Shown here in pieces: positions 54,802-64,000 of a stretch of 64,000 nucleotides of DNA; position 1 is the stretch's first letter, and every line of letters begins with the position of its first letter. Origin of the DNA: JACCXG01 sp963785755 (GTDB lineage: Bacteria > Acidobacteriota > Vicinamibacteria > Vicinamibacterales > 2-12-FULL-66-21); contig CAWAXG010000002.1 in NCBI GenBank assembly GCA_963785755.1, positions 806,001-870,000 of the forward strand, read 5' to 3'. The notes under the pieces are model-generated. The model made no database searches and was not told the DNA's origin. It worked only from the letters and a program-made list of their open reading frames with translations. The translations under genes were made by a program, and so were the position numbers.

Positions 54802-57800
54802 ATGCGGAGAAGTGCTGGTCGAATCGCGCAGGTTGCCCTCTCAATCCTGCTGATGGGGGGCGTCAGCGCCTCGGCCCAGATTGGCGGCAACGGATCCATT
54901 CAGGGCACCGTGCTCGACACGAGCAAGGCCGCGCTGCCCGGCGTCACGGTCACCGCCACGAACATCGCCACCGGAATCGAGACTGTCAGAGTAACGACAG
55001 AGGCGGGCGTCTATACGCTGGCGCCGCTGCCTCCGGGTGAGTACCGTGTCACCGCGGCGCTCAATGGGTTCGAGACGTTCGCCCGCGAAGGCGTCATCGT
55101 CGACGGGCTCGGCGTCGTCGGCCTCAACGTCATGCTGCAGGTCGCCGGAGTCAAACAGGAGGTGCTCGTCACCGCCGCTCCGCTCGCCCTGTCGACCGCG
55201 GATGCCAGGCTCGGCCAGACGATCCGCAACGACGTGTACACGGCGCTGCCGCTGGTGATGAACACTGGCGGTCCGCGCGATCCGACGGCCTTCATGTTCC
55301 TGATGCCCGGCGTGCAGTCGATCGGCCGCTGGGGCAACGTCATGGGCGGCCAGGACTTCACGACCGACATGTACGTCGAAGGCATTCCGATCACGAACGC
55401 CGTGGTCCAGGGCGAAGGACGGAACCTGTCGTTCGGGTTCTCGGTGGAGGCGGTCGAACAGTTCCAGGTCGAGACGAGCGGCACCGCGGTGACGTTCAGC
55501 GGCCAGGGCGCGTCGAACTACGTCGTCAAATCGGGAACGAACACGTTTCGCGGCAGCGGCTTCGAGTTCTTCCGCCACAAGTCGCTCGACTCGAAAGCGT
55601 TCTTCGCAACGACCAAGCCGGACGACAACCAGCACGAATACGGCGTTACGGCCGGCGGGCCGATTCGGCGCAACCAGATGTTCTTCTTCGCCGCGTACGA
55701 CGGTTACCGGGATCGGCGTCAGACCCCCTCCGTGCTGACCTCGGTCCCGACGCTTGCCGCCCGCAATGGCGACTTCAGCGCATTGCCGGTGCAGATTTTC
55801 GATCCGCGAACGACCAGGCCGAACCCGAGCGGGACGGGATTCGTGCGCGACCCGTTTCTCAACAACATCATTCCGTCCGATCGCATTTCGCCGATCTCGC
55901 GTTACTTCCAGTCGTTCCTGCCTGACCCGACCAACGCCGGGCTGCAGAACAACTATCTCGGCGGGTCCCTGCCGGTCGGCTTCAACAACCAGAACTTCAC
56001 GGGAAAGCTCGACCTCAAACTGAGCGATCGAAGCAGCAGGCGTCGGTGCTCTACTGGTACGGCAAGCGAAGCCAGGCGACGCCCTATCGTGGCGGCGGGG
56101 GCGCTTCCACGGCGCTGCCGCTGCCCTACACGGAAACGCGGCTGGTCGAAGAGGTCCCCACGACCGCGCAGATCAAGCACACGTGGGTGCTCGGCCCGCG
56201 GTGGGTCAATCAGGCCAGCCTGGGATTCTCCCGGCTGTCCGTCCCGATCTTCAACGCGACCATCGAAGGCCAGTATCCGATCAACGCGGGTCTGCGCGGC
56301 CTTCCCGCCGGCGAAGCGGATTCGTCGTTCCCGGAGGTTGCGTTCGCGGGCCCGAACGCGCCGACGCAGTGGCGGGGAACGGACGCGCGCGCGTTCACCG
56401 AGTACCTGAACAACTACACGCTGCAGAACAACCTGAACTGGACATTCGGCAAGCACGCGATGACGTTCGGCCTCCAGGCGCAGCGGATGGACGCGAACGA
56501 GCGCGAGCGCGCGTACGGCAGCGTCGCGACCTTCGGCTTCAGCAACGCCCAGACCGCCGGTTTCAATGCCGCCGGTACGCTGCAGACGGGGACGGGCAAT
56601 GCGTACGCGAGCTTTCTGCTCGGTGAACTGAACGCGACCAACGTCATCGAGGATTCGGAGGTCGCGACGAGCGGCCGCTTCTACACCTACGCGTTCTGGG
56701 CCCAGGACGACTTCAAGCTGACGCCGGACCTGACGCTGAATCTGGGCCTGCGCTACGACATCATGAAGCCGTACACCGAGGTCTACGACCGGTGGTCCTT
56801 CATGGACCCGAACGCGCCGAATCCGGCGGTCGGCGGCTTTCGCGGCGCGATGGTGTTCGCGGGCGAGGGCGAGAACAGCTGCCAGTGCCGCACGCCGATC
56901 GCGACCTACTACGGTGCGGTCGGACCGCGCCTCGGCCTCGCCTACAGCCTCAACGAACGGACGGTGCTGCGATCGGCCTACGGCATCAACTACTCCCGGC
57001 GCGGCGCCGTCGGCGGACGCGCCGGTGCCCGCAACGGGACGGGAACGCTCGGATTCTCGGCCAACGCGAGCTTTCCGAGCCCGAACACTTTCGATCCCTC
57101 ATACAACTGGAACAATGGCGTGCCGGCGTACGCTCCGCCGCCGTTCTTCGATCCCTCGTTGAACACCGGATTCGTCACCGGCCGCGGCACTGGCGGCGGC
57201 GTCACCTATGGCGATCCGGAGATCGGCGGACGGCCACCGCGGTATCAGAACTGGAACGCGGGCTTCCAATACGCGCTCGCGCGCACGATGACCGTCGGCG
57301 CCACGTATGCCGGCAGCCGCGGCGACTTCCTTGGCGGCAGCGGCCGCGGCTTCTACGCCAATCAACTCGATCCGCGGTTCCTCGTCCTCGGCAACCTGCT
57401 GACCGAGCAGGCGACGGCCGCCAACATCGCCGCCGCGCAGGCAATCGTCTCCGGCGTCGCGCTCCCCTACCCGAACTTCTCGGGCACGATCGCGCAGATG
57501 CTGCGGCCGTTTCCGCAGTACTCGGGCGTGACCGACGTGTACGGCAACGTCGCGTGGTCCGACTATCACTCGCTGCAGCTGACACTCGAGAAGCGCCGCT
57601 CGGAAGAGGGGCTGACGCTGAACTTCAACTACACGTTCAGCCGCACCGAGGACAACCTCGCCGCCCGCACCGGCTATGACTTCGGTCAGGACTGGGCCAT
57701 CGGGGTCAACGATCAGCCGCACGTGCTCAACGCGATGGTCGTCTACGACATGCCGTTCGGCGCGCCGGGCAAACCGGGCAGCGGCAACAGCGTCGTGCGC

Positions 57801-58289
57801 GCGATCGTGCGGAACTGGCAGATTTCCGGCATCACGCAGTTTCGATCCGGACGCCCGCTGGGATCGATCGGCGCGACGTGCAACCTGCCGAACGCGGGAA
57901 CGTGCTACGCGGACTACAACCCGACCTTCACCGGCCCCGTCCGCATCAACGGCGACTACGGTGACGGCGATGTGCTCGGGACCAACCCCCCGTCCTACAT
58001 CGATCGCGCGGCGTTCCAGGTGCCAGCTGCGTTCACCTACGGCAATACGCCGCGAACGCTCGCGCACGACCTCCGGAATCCGAACTACTTCAACCAGGAC
58101 CTCAGCATCCGGCGCGACTTCCCCATGTCGCGGCTGAAGCTCGGACTTGGCATAGACGTGTTCAACCTGTTCAACACCGTGGTGTTCGGCGGAATCCAGA
58201 CGAACATCACGAATGCAGCCTTCGGGCGGGTCAGCTCGCAGGCGAATACGCCACGCGTCGGACAGATCAAGGTGAGGCTCGATTTCTAA
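54802..58289 (+). CDS. Oar-like TonB-dependent receptor, one frameshift
   Basis: About 1,162 residues from the ATG at 54802 (MRRSAGRIAQVALSILLMGG), with a GAAGGAG site upstream. The regulatory domain (GSIQGTVLDTSKAALPGVTV, TTEAGVYTLAPLPPGEYRVT), the plug (MYVEGIPITNAVVQGEGRN, GASNYVVKSGTNTFRGSGFE) and the barrel (MFFFAAYDGYRDRRQTP, YAFWAQDDFKLTPDLTLNLG, LNFNYTFSRTEDNLAA) are complete, ending RVGQIKVRLDF. A single frame change near 56030 separates DLKLSDRSS from SVLYWYGKRSQATPYRG. The stop codon shares one base with the next ATG (TAATG), so the receptor and the isomerase-like protein are coupled. Confidence 0.9.
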
Positions 58290-59188
58290 TGTCCTCAGTG
58301 ACCCGACGCGAACTGCTTGCCGCCGCCGGCGCCGCGCCGCTGGCGCTGGCCGGCGCACCGTGGGAACGTCAGGCGCCGCAGCTCTCGGGCACGCCTCCGC
58401 CGCCCCGCTACACGCTCTCGGCGAACATCGAGCTGATGTTCACGAAGAACGTGCCGCACGCCGAACGCATCGAGCGCATCGCCGCCGCCGGCATCAAGGC
58501 CTTCAGCTTCTGGGGCTCCGCCGGGAAGGACATCAAGGCGATGCTGCAGGCGCAGCAGAAGACCGGTCTCGCGTGCGGCAGCATCACCGGCAACGGCGGC
58601 ACCGGCTGGAAGACGGGGCTGACCGCGACCGGACACGAGGACGCCTTCTTCAAGGACTTCCTCACCCACATCGAAGTCGCGAAGCAGTTCAACGTCAAGA
58701 ATCTGATCTGCTTTCTCGGTCAGCGGCAGCCCGACATCCCGCTCGAGGTTCAGCACAAGCAGATCATCGAGGGCCTGCGCAAGACCGGCGACATCGCCGC
58801 GAAGCACGACGTCTACTTCTGCCTCGAGCCGCTGAACAGCGTCGAGAGCCCGCAGATGAGCGTGCTCAGCGCGAAGCACGGCTTCCAGATCATCGAAGAG
58901 GTGAACCACCCTCACGTCAGGCTGGACTTCGACATGTACCATCTGCAGCTCAGCGAAGGAAATCTGATCAACAACCTTCGCCGCGGGCTTCGCAGCAAGT
59001 GGATTCGCTTCGTCGAGATCGGCGACGTGCCCGGACGCAAGGAGCCCGGCACCGGCGAAACGAACTACGACAACATCTTCAAGGTGCTGCGCGAGGAGGG
59101 CTTCGCCGAGTACGTCGGCATGGAGCACGGCACATCATCCACACCCGAGCACGCGATGCAGGTCGTGCGGAAGGTCGCGGGCGTCTGA
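58289..59188 (+). CDS. Tat-exported TIM-barrel protein, hydroxypyruvate isomerase-like
   Basis: The 299-residue protein starts MSSVTRRELLAAAGAAPLAL, a twin-arginine-type leader (TRRELL). The barrel has YTLSANIELMFTKNVPHAER, GIKAFSFWGSAGKDIKAML, VYFCLEPLNSVESPQMS with a metal-ligand Glu, HVRLDFDMYHLQLSEGN (Asp and His ligands), FVEIGDVPGRKEPGTGETNY and a C-terminal Glu in EYVGMEHGTS. This is the Hyi/xylose-isomerase-like family. Export with the TonB receptor suggests that it isomerises a sugar or keto acid in the periplasm; the substrate is unknown. The start overlaps the receptor stop by one base. Confidence 0.88.
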   Translation: MSSVTRRELLAAAGAAPLALAGAPWERQAPQLSGTPPPPRYTLSANIELMFTKNVPHAERIERIAAAGIKAFSFWGSAGKDIKAMLQAQQKTGLACGSITGNGGTGWKTGLTATGHEDAFFKDFLTHIEVAKQFNVKNLICFLGQRQPDIPLEVQHKQIIEGLRKTGDIAAKHDVYFCLEPLNSVESPQMSVLSAKHGFQIIEEVNHPHVRLDFDMYHLQLSEGNLINNLRRGLRSKWIRFVEIGDVPGRKEPGTGETNYDNIFKVLREEGFAEYVGMEHGTSSTPEHAMQVVRKVAGV

Positions 59189-59239
59189 GTTCCAGGATCG
59201 ATATCGCGCCTCGCGAGGACGTCGTGTGTCGCGGCGGCC

Positions 59240-60370
59240 TCAGGATCGTCCGCCGGCACCGAAGACCCTGACGACGGCGTTGCGCAACACGTCGCGCCGG
59301 GGGTTCGTCACGAACGCCCAGGCGAGGAACCTCACCGCTGGCGGCAGGTTCGATCGGTCGCGCTGAGTGGAACCGGAGAACCACTGCGCCAGCGCGGCCT
59401 CGGGGTTCTGCCGCAGCTCGTCGACCTGCGCGACCCGGTGGACGCAGCCAATCGTGCAATGCGGTGCGCAGCTCTTCACGACGTGATACTCGCGCTGGAG
59501 GTCGGCCGGACCATACCGATCGAGCGGGATGCCCGGTTGGCCGCGCTGCTGCGAGCACCAGTGCACGAGCCCGTCTTCACAGATGTAGAGATAGCGGCCG
59601 CCGGCGCCGCAGTGCCAGTCGTTCGGCTGGCCGTCCGCAAGTCTCCGCTGGAACCGGTTGTAGTTCGCGAAGTCGAACACGCCTCTTCCCAGCGCCGCGA
59701 CCTGTTCGAGGATCGCGCGCTGCCGATCGTCGAGCCGCCGCAGCTGGCCGCTGTGGTCGTGGATGATGCCGACGGTCGTCGAAAAACCGAGCGCACGCGC
59801 CCGTTCGGCAATGACCAGCGCGTCGTCCGGGTTGCGGATGCCGCCGCCGACGACGGAGTTGATCGTCACGTCGAACGCGGCGTCCTCCGCGAGCCACCGC
59901 AGCTTCTGGTCGAGCACCTTGAGGCTCTTCTTCGACACGTCGTCTGGCAGGACGTTGTCGATGCTGATCTGCAGGTGGTCGAGCCCGGCGCGGTTCAGTC
60001 CCCGGATGCGGGCGCGGCTCAGGAGGTAGCCGTTCGTGATCAGCGTCGCGATCCGGCCGTGATGGCGAATCCGCGAGATGATCGCGTCGAGATCGGGATG
60101 GAGCAGCGGTTCACCGCCGCTGAGGGTGATGATCCCGGTACCGAGCTCCGCGAGCCGATCGACGCGGCCGAGCATCTCGGCGATCGGAACCGGCGCGGAA
60201 TGATCGTCGAACTCGTTGCAGTACGTGCAGGACAGGTTGCAGCGCCGGACCGGGATGATGTGGGCGGCGACCGGCCGATACGGGTGCTTCAGGGCCCGGA
60301 TGAACATCCGGGCCTCCCGGTATCGTTTGCGCGCTTTCCGAACCGTCCGCGTCAGCGGAACCAGATTCAC
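59240..60370 (-). CDS. Radical SAM protein with C-terminal cluster cysteines (SPASM/HpnH-like)
   Basis: The 376-residue protein has the radical SAM motif CNLSCTYC (CxxxCxxC) at about residues 44-51, then GTGIITLSGGEPLLHPDLDA, HHGRIATLITNGYLLS and DHLQISIDNVLPDDVSKKSL. The C-terminus has further Cys in WHCGAGGRYLYICEDGLVHW and CSQQRG, plus CAPHCTIGC, suggesting an auxiliary iron-sulfur cluster. HpnH-type adenosylhopanoid enzymes and peptide modifiers share this layout; I cannot choose. It lies 15 bases after the AlkD-like gene in the same direction, so the two are probably co-transcribed. Confidence 0.85.
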   Translation of the reverse strand: MNLVPLTRTVRKARKRYREARMFIRALKHPYRPVAAHIIPVRRCNLSCTYCNEFDDHSAPVPIAEMLGRVDRLAELGTGIITLSGGEPLLHPDLDAIISRIRHHGRIATLITNGYLLSRARIRGLNRAGLDHLQISIDNVLPDDVSKKSLKVLDQKLRWLAEDAAFDVTINSVVGGGIRNPDDALVIAERARALGFSTTVGIIHDHSGQLRRLDDRQRAILEQVAALGRGVFDFANYNRFQRRLADGQPNDWHCGAGGRYLYICEDGLVHWCSQQRGQPGIPLDRYGPADLQREYHVVKSCAPHCTIGCVHRVAQVDELRQNPEAALAQWFSGSTQRDRSNLPPAVRFLAWAFVTNPRRDVLRNAVVRVFGAGGRS

Positions 60371-60385
60371 GATTCCCCCTCGCTA

Positions 60386-61207
60386 TCATCCTCCAACTAC
60401 CCCGGGCGAGGCGCGAGTCTTCCTGGCGAGCTGCCGGGTAACGGCAGGGCTGGTGAGCTCCTTGAGCGACTCCTTTCCGATCCAGCGCGCGGCGGCCTCG
60501 GGAGATTCCGACAGCCGCCGGGCGAGCGTCACGGCTTTCGCGTTGAGCGCCGCGTTCCGCCTTCCGACCGCGCGGAGCGCCCAGCTGACCCCTTTCTTGA
60601 CGAAGTTGCGCTCGTCCGCAGCCGCGCGCTCGATGAGCGCCAGGCTCTCGACGAATGGCGCGTTATTCCCGCCCTTGTCGTGCAGGGCAAGGCTGGCCAG
60701 GAGCGCGAACGCCGCGCGCTTCTGGTACTCGTCGCGCCTCCGGCTCCACTGCTCGACCTTGCCCCAGGCGTGGGGCGTTCTGTCGAACAAGTAGAAGCAG
60801 AGGGTGTCGGGGACGGCCCAGTTGTCGAAGTCGCGGCACCACCGGTCCATCTGGGCCGGTGTCACTCGCGAGGGCTCCTCCACGAACGATGTCAGCATGC
60901 GCGCCTCGTACCAGCCGGTGTCCCAGAGCGCGGCGGCGAGATCGTGATTCTTTCCCAGGCGCTTGCCCAGGGCCTGCATGTTGGTCATCGAGACGCCGAA
61001 CGCCTTGTCCGCCGTAATGCCGAAGCGTGCCAGGTTCTCGAAGTCGCGTTTGGTCTTCATCTGCTCGAACGATGCGAGGACGAAATTCACCTGGTCCTCG
61101 ATCGTCGATCGATCAGCGCCAGCCGTCCGGGTGCTCGCCGGTTTCGAGACCGGCTTTCTCGCCGTCTTCGCCTTCCCTGTCGCCTTCTTCGTCGTCTTCA
61201 ACGGCAC
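60386..61207 (-). CDS. AlkD-like DNA alkylation repair protein (HEAT repeats)
   Basis: The 273-residue protein has a Lys-rich N-terminus (MPLKTTKKATGKAKTARKPV) and a repeat region with KRDFENLARFGITADKAFGV, LAAALWDTGWYEARMLTSFV, MDRWCRDFDNWAVPDTLCFY and RRDEYQKRAAFALLASLALH. The AlkD-type helical repeats carry Trp and Asp positions typical of the family (WDNW-like DFDNWAVPD). It would excise alkylated bases such as 3- and 7-alkylpurines without base flipping. The upstream region contains the second dispersed repeat copy. Confidence 0.87.
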   Translation of the reverse strand: MPLKTTKKATGKAKTARKPVSKPASTRTAGADRSTIEDQVNFVLASFEQMKTKRDFENLARFGITADKAFGVSMTNMQALGKRLGKNHDLAAALWDTGWYEARMLTSFVEEPSRVTPAQMDRWCRDFDNWAVPDTLCFYLFDRTPHAWGKVEQWSRRRDEYQKRAAFALLASLALHDKGGNNAPFVESLALIERAAADERNFVKKGVSWALRAVGRRNAALNAKAVTLARRLSESPEAAARWIGKESLKELTSPAVTRQLARKTRASPGVVGG

Positions 61208-61229
61208 ATTGGGAGTCCTCCTGACCTCC

Positions 61230-61407
61230 GCTCACCCGTGGGATAAGAATTCCGAGCATCTCCAGAACCCGGCCGACGACGGCGCTGCCGCGCTGCACGA
61301 CGGCACGACGGCACGATGTAGAGGTTTTCAACAGATCCTTCGTGAACTTCGTGACGTCGTGCCGTCGTGCGGCGCGAAGCGCAACTCGTATTTTCTGGGC
61401 AGTTGGG
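61230..61407. repeat. Dispersed palindromic repeat, copy B
   Basis: It matches 36760-36937. The core here is a perfect 15-base inverted repeat: GCACGACGGCACGAC at 61295-61309 and GTCGTGCCGTCGTGC at 61356-61370, with a 46-base loop. Flanks are TTCCGAGCATCTCCAGAAC on the left and GCGCGAAGCGCAACTCG on the right. It lies between the glycosidase gene stop (61431) and the AlkD-like gene start (61207). Confidence 0.82.
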
Positions 61408-61430
61408 AGTTTTCACTGCTGGGATTTCTG

Positions 61431-62900
61431 CTATTGTCGGCGCAGGCGCAACGCGATATCCGACGTGAAGGTGGGCGCCTCCACGGTGCGAATGCCGCCG
61501 CCGTCCACCCGAGCCTGTCGAACGACCGTTCCCAGCTTCGTGTCGACCCATTCGCCCTGCCACGCTCCGTCCGCGAGATCGACCTGCAAGACCGCCGGAC
61601 CGATCGGATCGCCGCCAGTTCCGCGCAGGTAGATGGCGATCGCGCGGCCACGCTCGACCAGCGCGCGTGCCGTGACACCGGCCGGAACGCCTCCCTTGAT
61701 CACGGCGTTGTCGGGCGACATCCGGATGAAATCGAACCCGTTGATGAAGTCGCTCAGAATCTTCAGCTGCCGCCGCAGCGCGCGGCTGCCGCCGCCGGGC
61801 TGCGAAGCGGGATAGGCAAAGGTCCCCGCCTCTTCCCCTGCGGCAAACGAGTAATCGAGATTGTTGTAGAGACCGCCGCCCGCGAGGATGAAATCCCAGG
61901 CCTCGGTCCGATACGGCTCGTCAGCCACGCCGCGGAACCCGGTCTCATCGTCGCCGATCACGCGGTTGAGGCCGTAATTGATCCCCACGGTGTCCGGCGG
62001 CGTCGCGTAATGGAAGTTGAAGATCGAGACCGCGGGATGAGGATTCTCGATTCTCGCGGACTTGTTGGCGATGTTCTGCGCGATGAGATGCTTTACCGGC
62101 AGGCCGCGCTCGGTGTCGACGATGACGTCGGCGATGCGGTGTTGCCAGGCGAGCGTCACGCCGCCGAAATACGGCTCGTTGCAGATCTCGAAGAAGAGAT
62201 TCGCGAACCCATTCAGCTCGGTGACGAGCTTGCGCGTCAGCGATTCCTGTACGGCGAGCAATCCGCCATGCCGATCGAGCGTATAGACGTCGGTCCTGAC
62301 AACTGTGCCCACGCCATTGACGTTGTTCGCGGCATTCATCGGACTGAGCTTCCACTGCATGTCCTCGTACATCGGACAGAACAGCGTCAGCTCGACGATC
62401 ACGTTCTTGCTCGCCGCGTAAGCGATGAAATCCTTGAGCCTTGCGAAGTAGGCGTCATCCCAGCGGGTGAGATCGAACTTGTTGCCGCCGTTCGCATACC
62501 CTGGCTGTGTGCTGCGCGCCCAGGGCGCGATGAACCGGCCCGCCGCCGGCGCCAGGGTGTTGCGGGCAATCTTGAAGGCGCCTTCGGGCTCGACGTAGGC
62601 GCCGCTGAAGACCCGCGTGTAGTTCATGCCGTCAGCGGCCAGCGTGTCGAGATACCGGCGATAGTCGAAGTCCAGGTTCATCACGGCGCCATAGTGCTCG
62701 GCCGAGGTGATGAGGATGGTGGGGCGCCCCTGCCACAGAAAGTAGTGGGGGTTCTCGGGATGGAGTGCGAGCGGCGCGGCCGCCACCAACTGCGCCTCGG
62801 CGGCTCGAGCCGCGCCATGACCGGCGGGGAGGCCGCCGATCGCTCCGAGTGCGACCATCGCCGAGATGGCGAGGATGGGCCGCACGAACGAGTGCTTCAT
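61431..62900 (-). CDS. Secreted glycoside hydrolase-like protein (clan A, cellulase/GH5-like)
   Basis: The 489-residue protein starts at the ATG at 62900 (MKHSFVRPILAISAMVALGA) with a signal peptide. The barrel includes ENPHYFLWQGRPTILITSAE, YLDTLAADGMNYTRVFSGAY, FDLTRWDDAYFARLKDFIAY and the likely acid/base Glu in FANLFFEICNEPYFGGVTL. A second Glu in VIGDDETGFRGVADEPYR could be the nucleophile. A small beta-domain forms the C-terminus (GRAIAIYLRGTGGDPIGPAV). I cannot name the polysaccharide. No operon partner is visible; the upstream gap of 127 bases leads to the benzoate-CoA ligase gene. Confidence 0.78.
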   Translation of the reverse strand: MKHSFVRPILAISAMVALGAIGGLPAGHGAARAAEAQLVAAAPLALHPENPHYFLWQGRPTILITSAEHYGAVMNLDFDYRRYLDTLAADGMNYTRVFSGAYVEPEGAFKIARNTLAPAAGRFIAPWARSTQPGYANGGNKFDLTRWDDAYFARLKDFIAYAASKNVIVELTLFCPMYEDMQWKLSPMNAANNVNGVGTVVRTDVYTLDRHGGLLAVQESLTRKLVTELNGFANLFFEICNEPYFGGVTLAWQHRIADVIVDTERGLPVKHLIAQNIANKSARIENPHPAVSIFNFHYATPPDTVGINYGLNRVIGDDETGFRGVADEPYRTEAWDFILAGGGLYNNLDYSFAAGEEAGTFAYPASQPGGGSRALRRQLKILSDFINGFDFIRMSPDNAVIKGGVPAGVTARALVERGRAIAIYLRGTGGDPIGPAVLQVDLADGAWQGEWVDTKLGTVVRQARVDGGGIRTVEAPTFTSDIALRLRRQ

Positions 62901-63027
62901 GCCGTCGCGGATCCTTTGAGGCATCCAGTCGAGGCACATGGTAACTCTCTTTGGAACAGCGGAGAGTTCGCCTTCCCGCTGTAAGCCGGTGTCATCTTCC
63001 GGCTAAAGGGCCCGGACCACGGATAGG

Positions 63028-64000
63028 TCACGTCTTTCGATCGACCCCCCGCAGTTTATAGCGCTGTACTTTTCCCGTAGCCGTCCTGGGCAGCGCGTCG
63101 ATGAACTCTACCCAGCGCGGATACTTATGGGGGGCGAGACGCGCCTTCACCCATCCTTTGAGCTCCGCCTCTAGTTCGATCGACCCCTGCTGGCCATTTC
63201 GCAGCACCACGAATGCCTTCGGCTTTACGAGGTGGTCGTCGTCCTCGCGAGCCACGACCGCCGCTTCCAGCACGAGCCTATGGGCAACGAGGCAAGCCTC
63301 GACCTCGAACGGCGAGACCCAGATGCCGCTCACCTTCAACATGTCGTCAGTGCGGCCAGCGTAATGAAAATAGCCCGCTTCGTCGACGAAGTACTTGTCA
63401 CCCGTGCGCGTCCACGGCCCATGGAACGTCGACAGCGTGCGTTGCCTTTGATTCCAATAGGCAACCGCCGCCGACGGTCCGCTGACGAGCAGCTCGCCAA
63501 GCTCGCCTTGTTGAACGTCGCGTCCGGACTCGTCGACGACTCGAAGCTCGTAACCGGTGACCGGCTTTCCGGAAGTGCCATAGCGAACGTCGCCGGGACG
63601 GTTGCTCAGAAAAATGTGGAGCATCTCCGTCGAACCGAGACCGTCGAGAATATCGATGCCGAAGCACGCTCTCCAGCGCTCGCCGATATCGGCGGGCAGC
63701 GCCTCGCCCGCGGATATGCAGGCCCGGAGCCGATTCCCCTCGCGTAAAGGGTCGAGCGCGGGGTCGGCGAGCAGGGATGCGTAGAGCGTGGGGACGCCTC
63801 CAAACAGTGTCGGAGAATGCTCGCGCAAGACGGCGCGCACCAACGCCGGCGTTGGCCGGTCGGGAACAAGGACGGTCGTCGCGCCCACTTGCATCGGAAA
63901 TGTCATTCCATTTCCAAGGCCGTACGCAAAAAAGAGCTTCGCTGCCGAGAAGATGACGTCGTCCTCACGAATTCCGAGGATGCCCTGCCCGTACAGCGCA
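63028..64000 (-). CDS. Benzoate-CoA ligase family protein, C-terminal part
   Basis: The frame is open to the right edge of the window, so about 323 residues are visible and the N-terminus is missing. VIFSAAKLFFAYGLGNGMTF is the benzoate-CoA-ligase-type motif. Adenylate-forming signatures are SPTLFGGVPTLYASLLA, DGLGSTEMLHIFLSNRPGD, YGTSGKPVTGYELRVVD, GPWTRTGDKYFVDEAGYFHY, YAGRTDDMLKVSGIWVSPFE and the catalytic Lys in LPRTATGKVQRYKLR. The enzyme activates benzoate or a related aromatic acid with ATP and CoA, at the start of aromatic degradation. The rest of any aromatic operon lies outside. Confidence 0.9.
   Translation of the reverse strand, partial: ALYGQGILGIREDDVIFSAAKLFFAYGLGNGMTFPMQVGATTVLVPDRPTPALVRAVLREHSPTLFGGVPTLYASLLADPALDPLREGNRLRACISAGEALPADIGERWRACFGIDILDGLGSTEMLHIFLSNRPGDVRYGTSGKPVTGYELRVVDESGRDVQQGELGELLVSGPSAAVAYWNQRQRTLSTFHGPWTRTGDKYFVDEAGYFHYAGRTDDMLKVSGIWVSPFEVEACLVAHRLVLEAAVVAREDDDHLVKPKAFVVLRNGQQGSIELEAELKGWVKARLAPHKYPRWVEFIDALPRTATGKVQRYKLRGVDRKT

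Noticed and set aside
60216..60794. Plus-strand frame opposite the radical SAM and AlkD-like genes
   Set aside because: Antisense shadow; both minus-strand genes have clear motifs.

Overview
The window looks like a chromosomal segment of a high-GC Acidobacteriota, most likely a Vicinamibacteria/Luteitalea-type soil bacterium; this is inferred from gene families, not from a marker gene. The diagnostic families are three secreted VWFA-type proteins of the acidobacterial TIGR03436 kind, a duplicated orphan FtsX/MacB-like permease (ADOP), a CRTAC1/ASPIC-UnbV FG-GAP protein, a Ser/Thr kinase with PD40 beta-propeller repeats, and three Oar-like TonB-dependent receptors with an N-terminal carboxypeptidase-regulatory (Cna-B-like) domain. 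I saw no rRNA, tRNA, CRISPR array, IS element or prophage.

Layout. 1-2.7 kb: the 5' end of an HNH/DUF222-type endonuclease gene and a coupled pair of VWFA proteins. 2.7-11.3 kb: a secreted propeller-like protein, then a tightly coupled six-gene operon on the minus strand (TPR protein, CRTAC1 protein, METTL24-like methyltransferase, GNAT acetyltransferase, DegT/StrS aminotransferase, orphan PTS-type EIIC permease). 11.5-18.5 kb: DUF6454 protein, ADOP permease, ECF42 sigma factor with its DGPF/YciI partner, MHS-family transporter. 18.6-30.2 kb: kinase/propeller sensor coupled to a tiny zinc-finger protein, agarase-like glycosidase, aminotransferase, two alpha/beta hydrolases, a large STAND ATPase regulator and a DUF4242 protein. 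30.7-38.6 kb: FAD-linked oxidase, third VWFA protein, MFS/dihydrodipicolinate-synthase-family pair, EF-hand-like membrane protein and DUF3500 protein. 38.8-49.3 kb: a continuous minus-strand catabolic locus, read in the order TonB receptor, secreted RraA-like protein, beta-hydroxyacid dehydrogenase, RraA aldolase/decarboxylase, Ldh-type dehydrogenase, Fe-alcohol dehydrogenase, aldehyde dehydrogenase, GntR/FCD regulator. 49.6-64 kb: class A beta-lactamase-like protein, two divergent TonB receptors (one coupled to a hydroxypyruvate-isomerase-like protein), radical SAM protein with an AlkD-like repair protein, a clan-A glycosidase and the C-terminal part of a benzoate-CoA ligase.

How it works together. 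The 38.8-49.3 kb block reads as one substrate-uptake and oxidation route under a GntR repressor: outer-membrane import, aldol cleavage or decarboxylation by RraA-type enzymes, then stepwise alcohol/aldehyde oxidation. The 4.5-11.3 kb operon combines amino-sugar-type enzymes with a sugar permease that has lost its PTS partners and the usual His of the GIHG motif; it is my main candidate for an undescribed system.

Two window-wide properties matter to any reader. First, at least a dozen genes carry single-base frameshifts although both sides of each break still match the family, so the assembly probably has indel errors (or these genes decayed very recently); coordinates below give the whole reconstructed gene. 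Second, the intergenic spaces are full of short repeats: a palindromic family built on a GCACGACG unit, GGGACTC heptad tracts, and duplicated hairpin leaders inside the catabolic operon.
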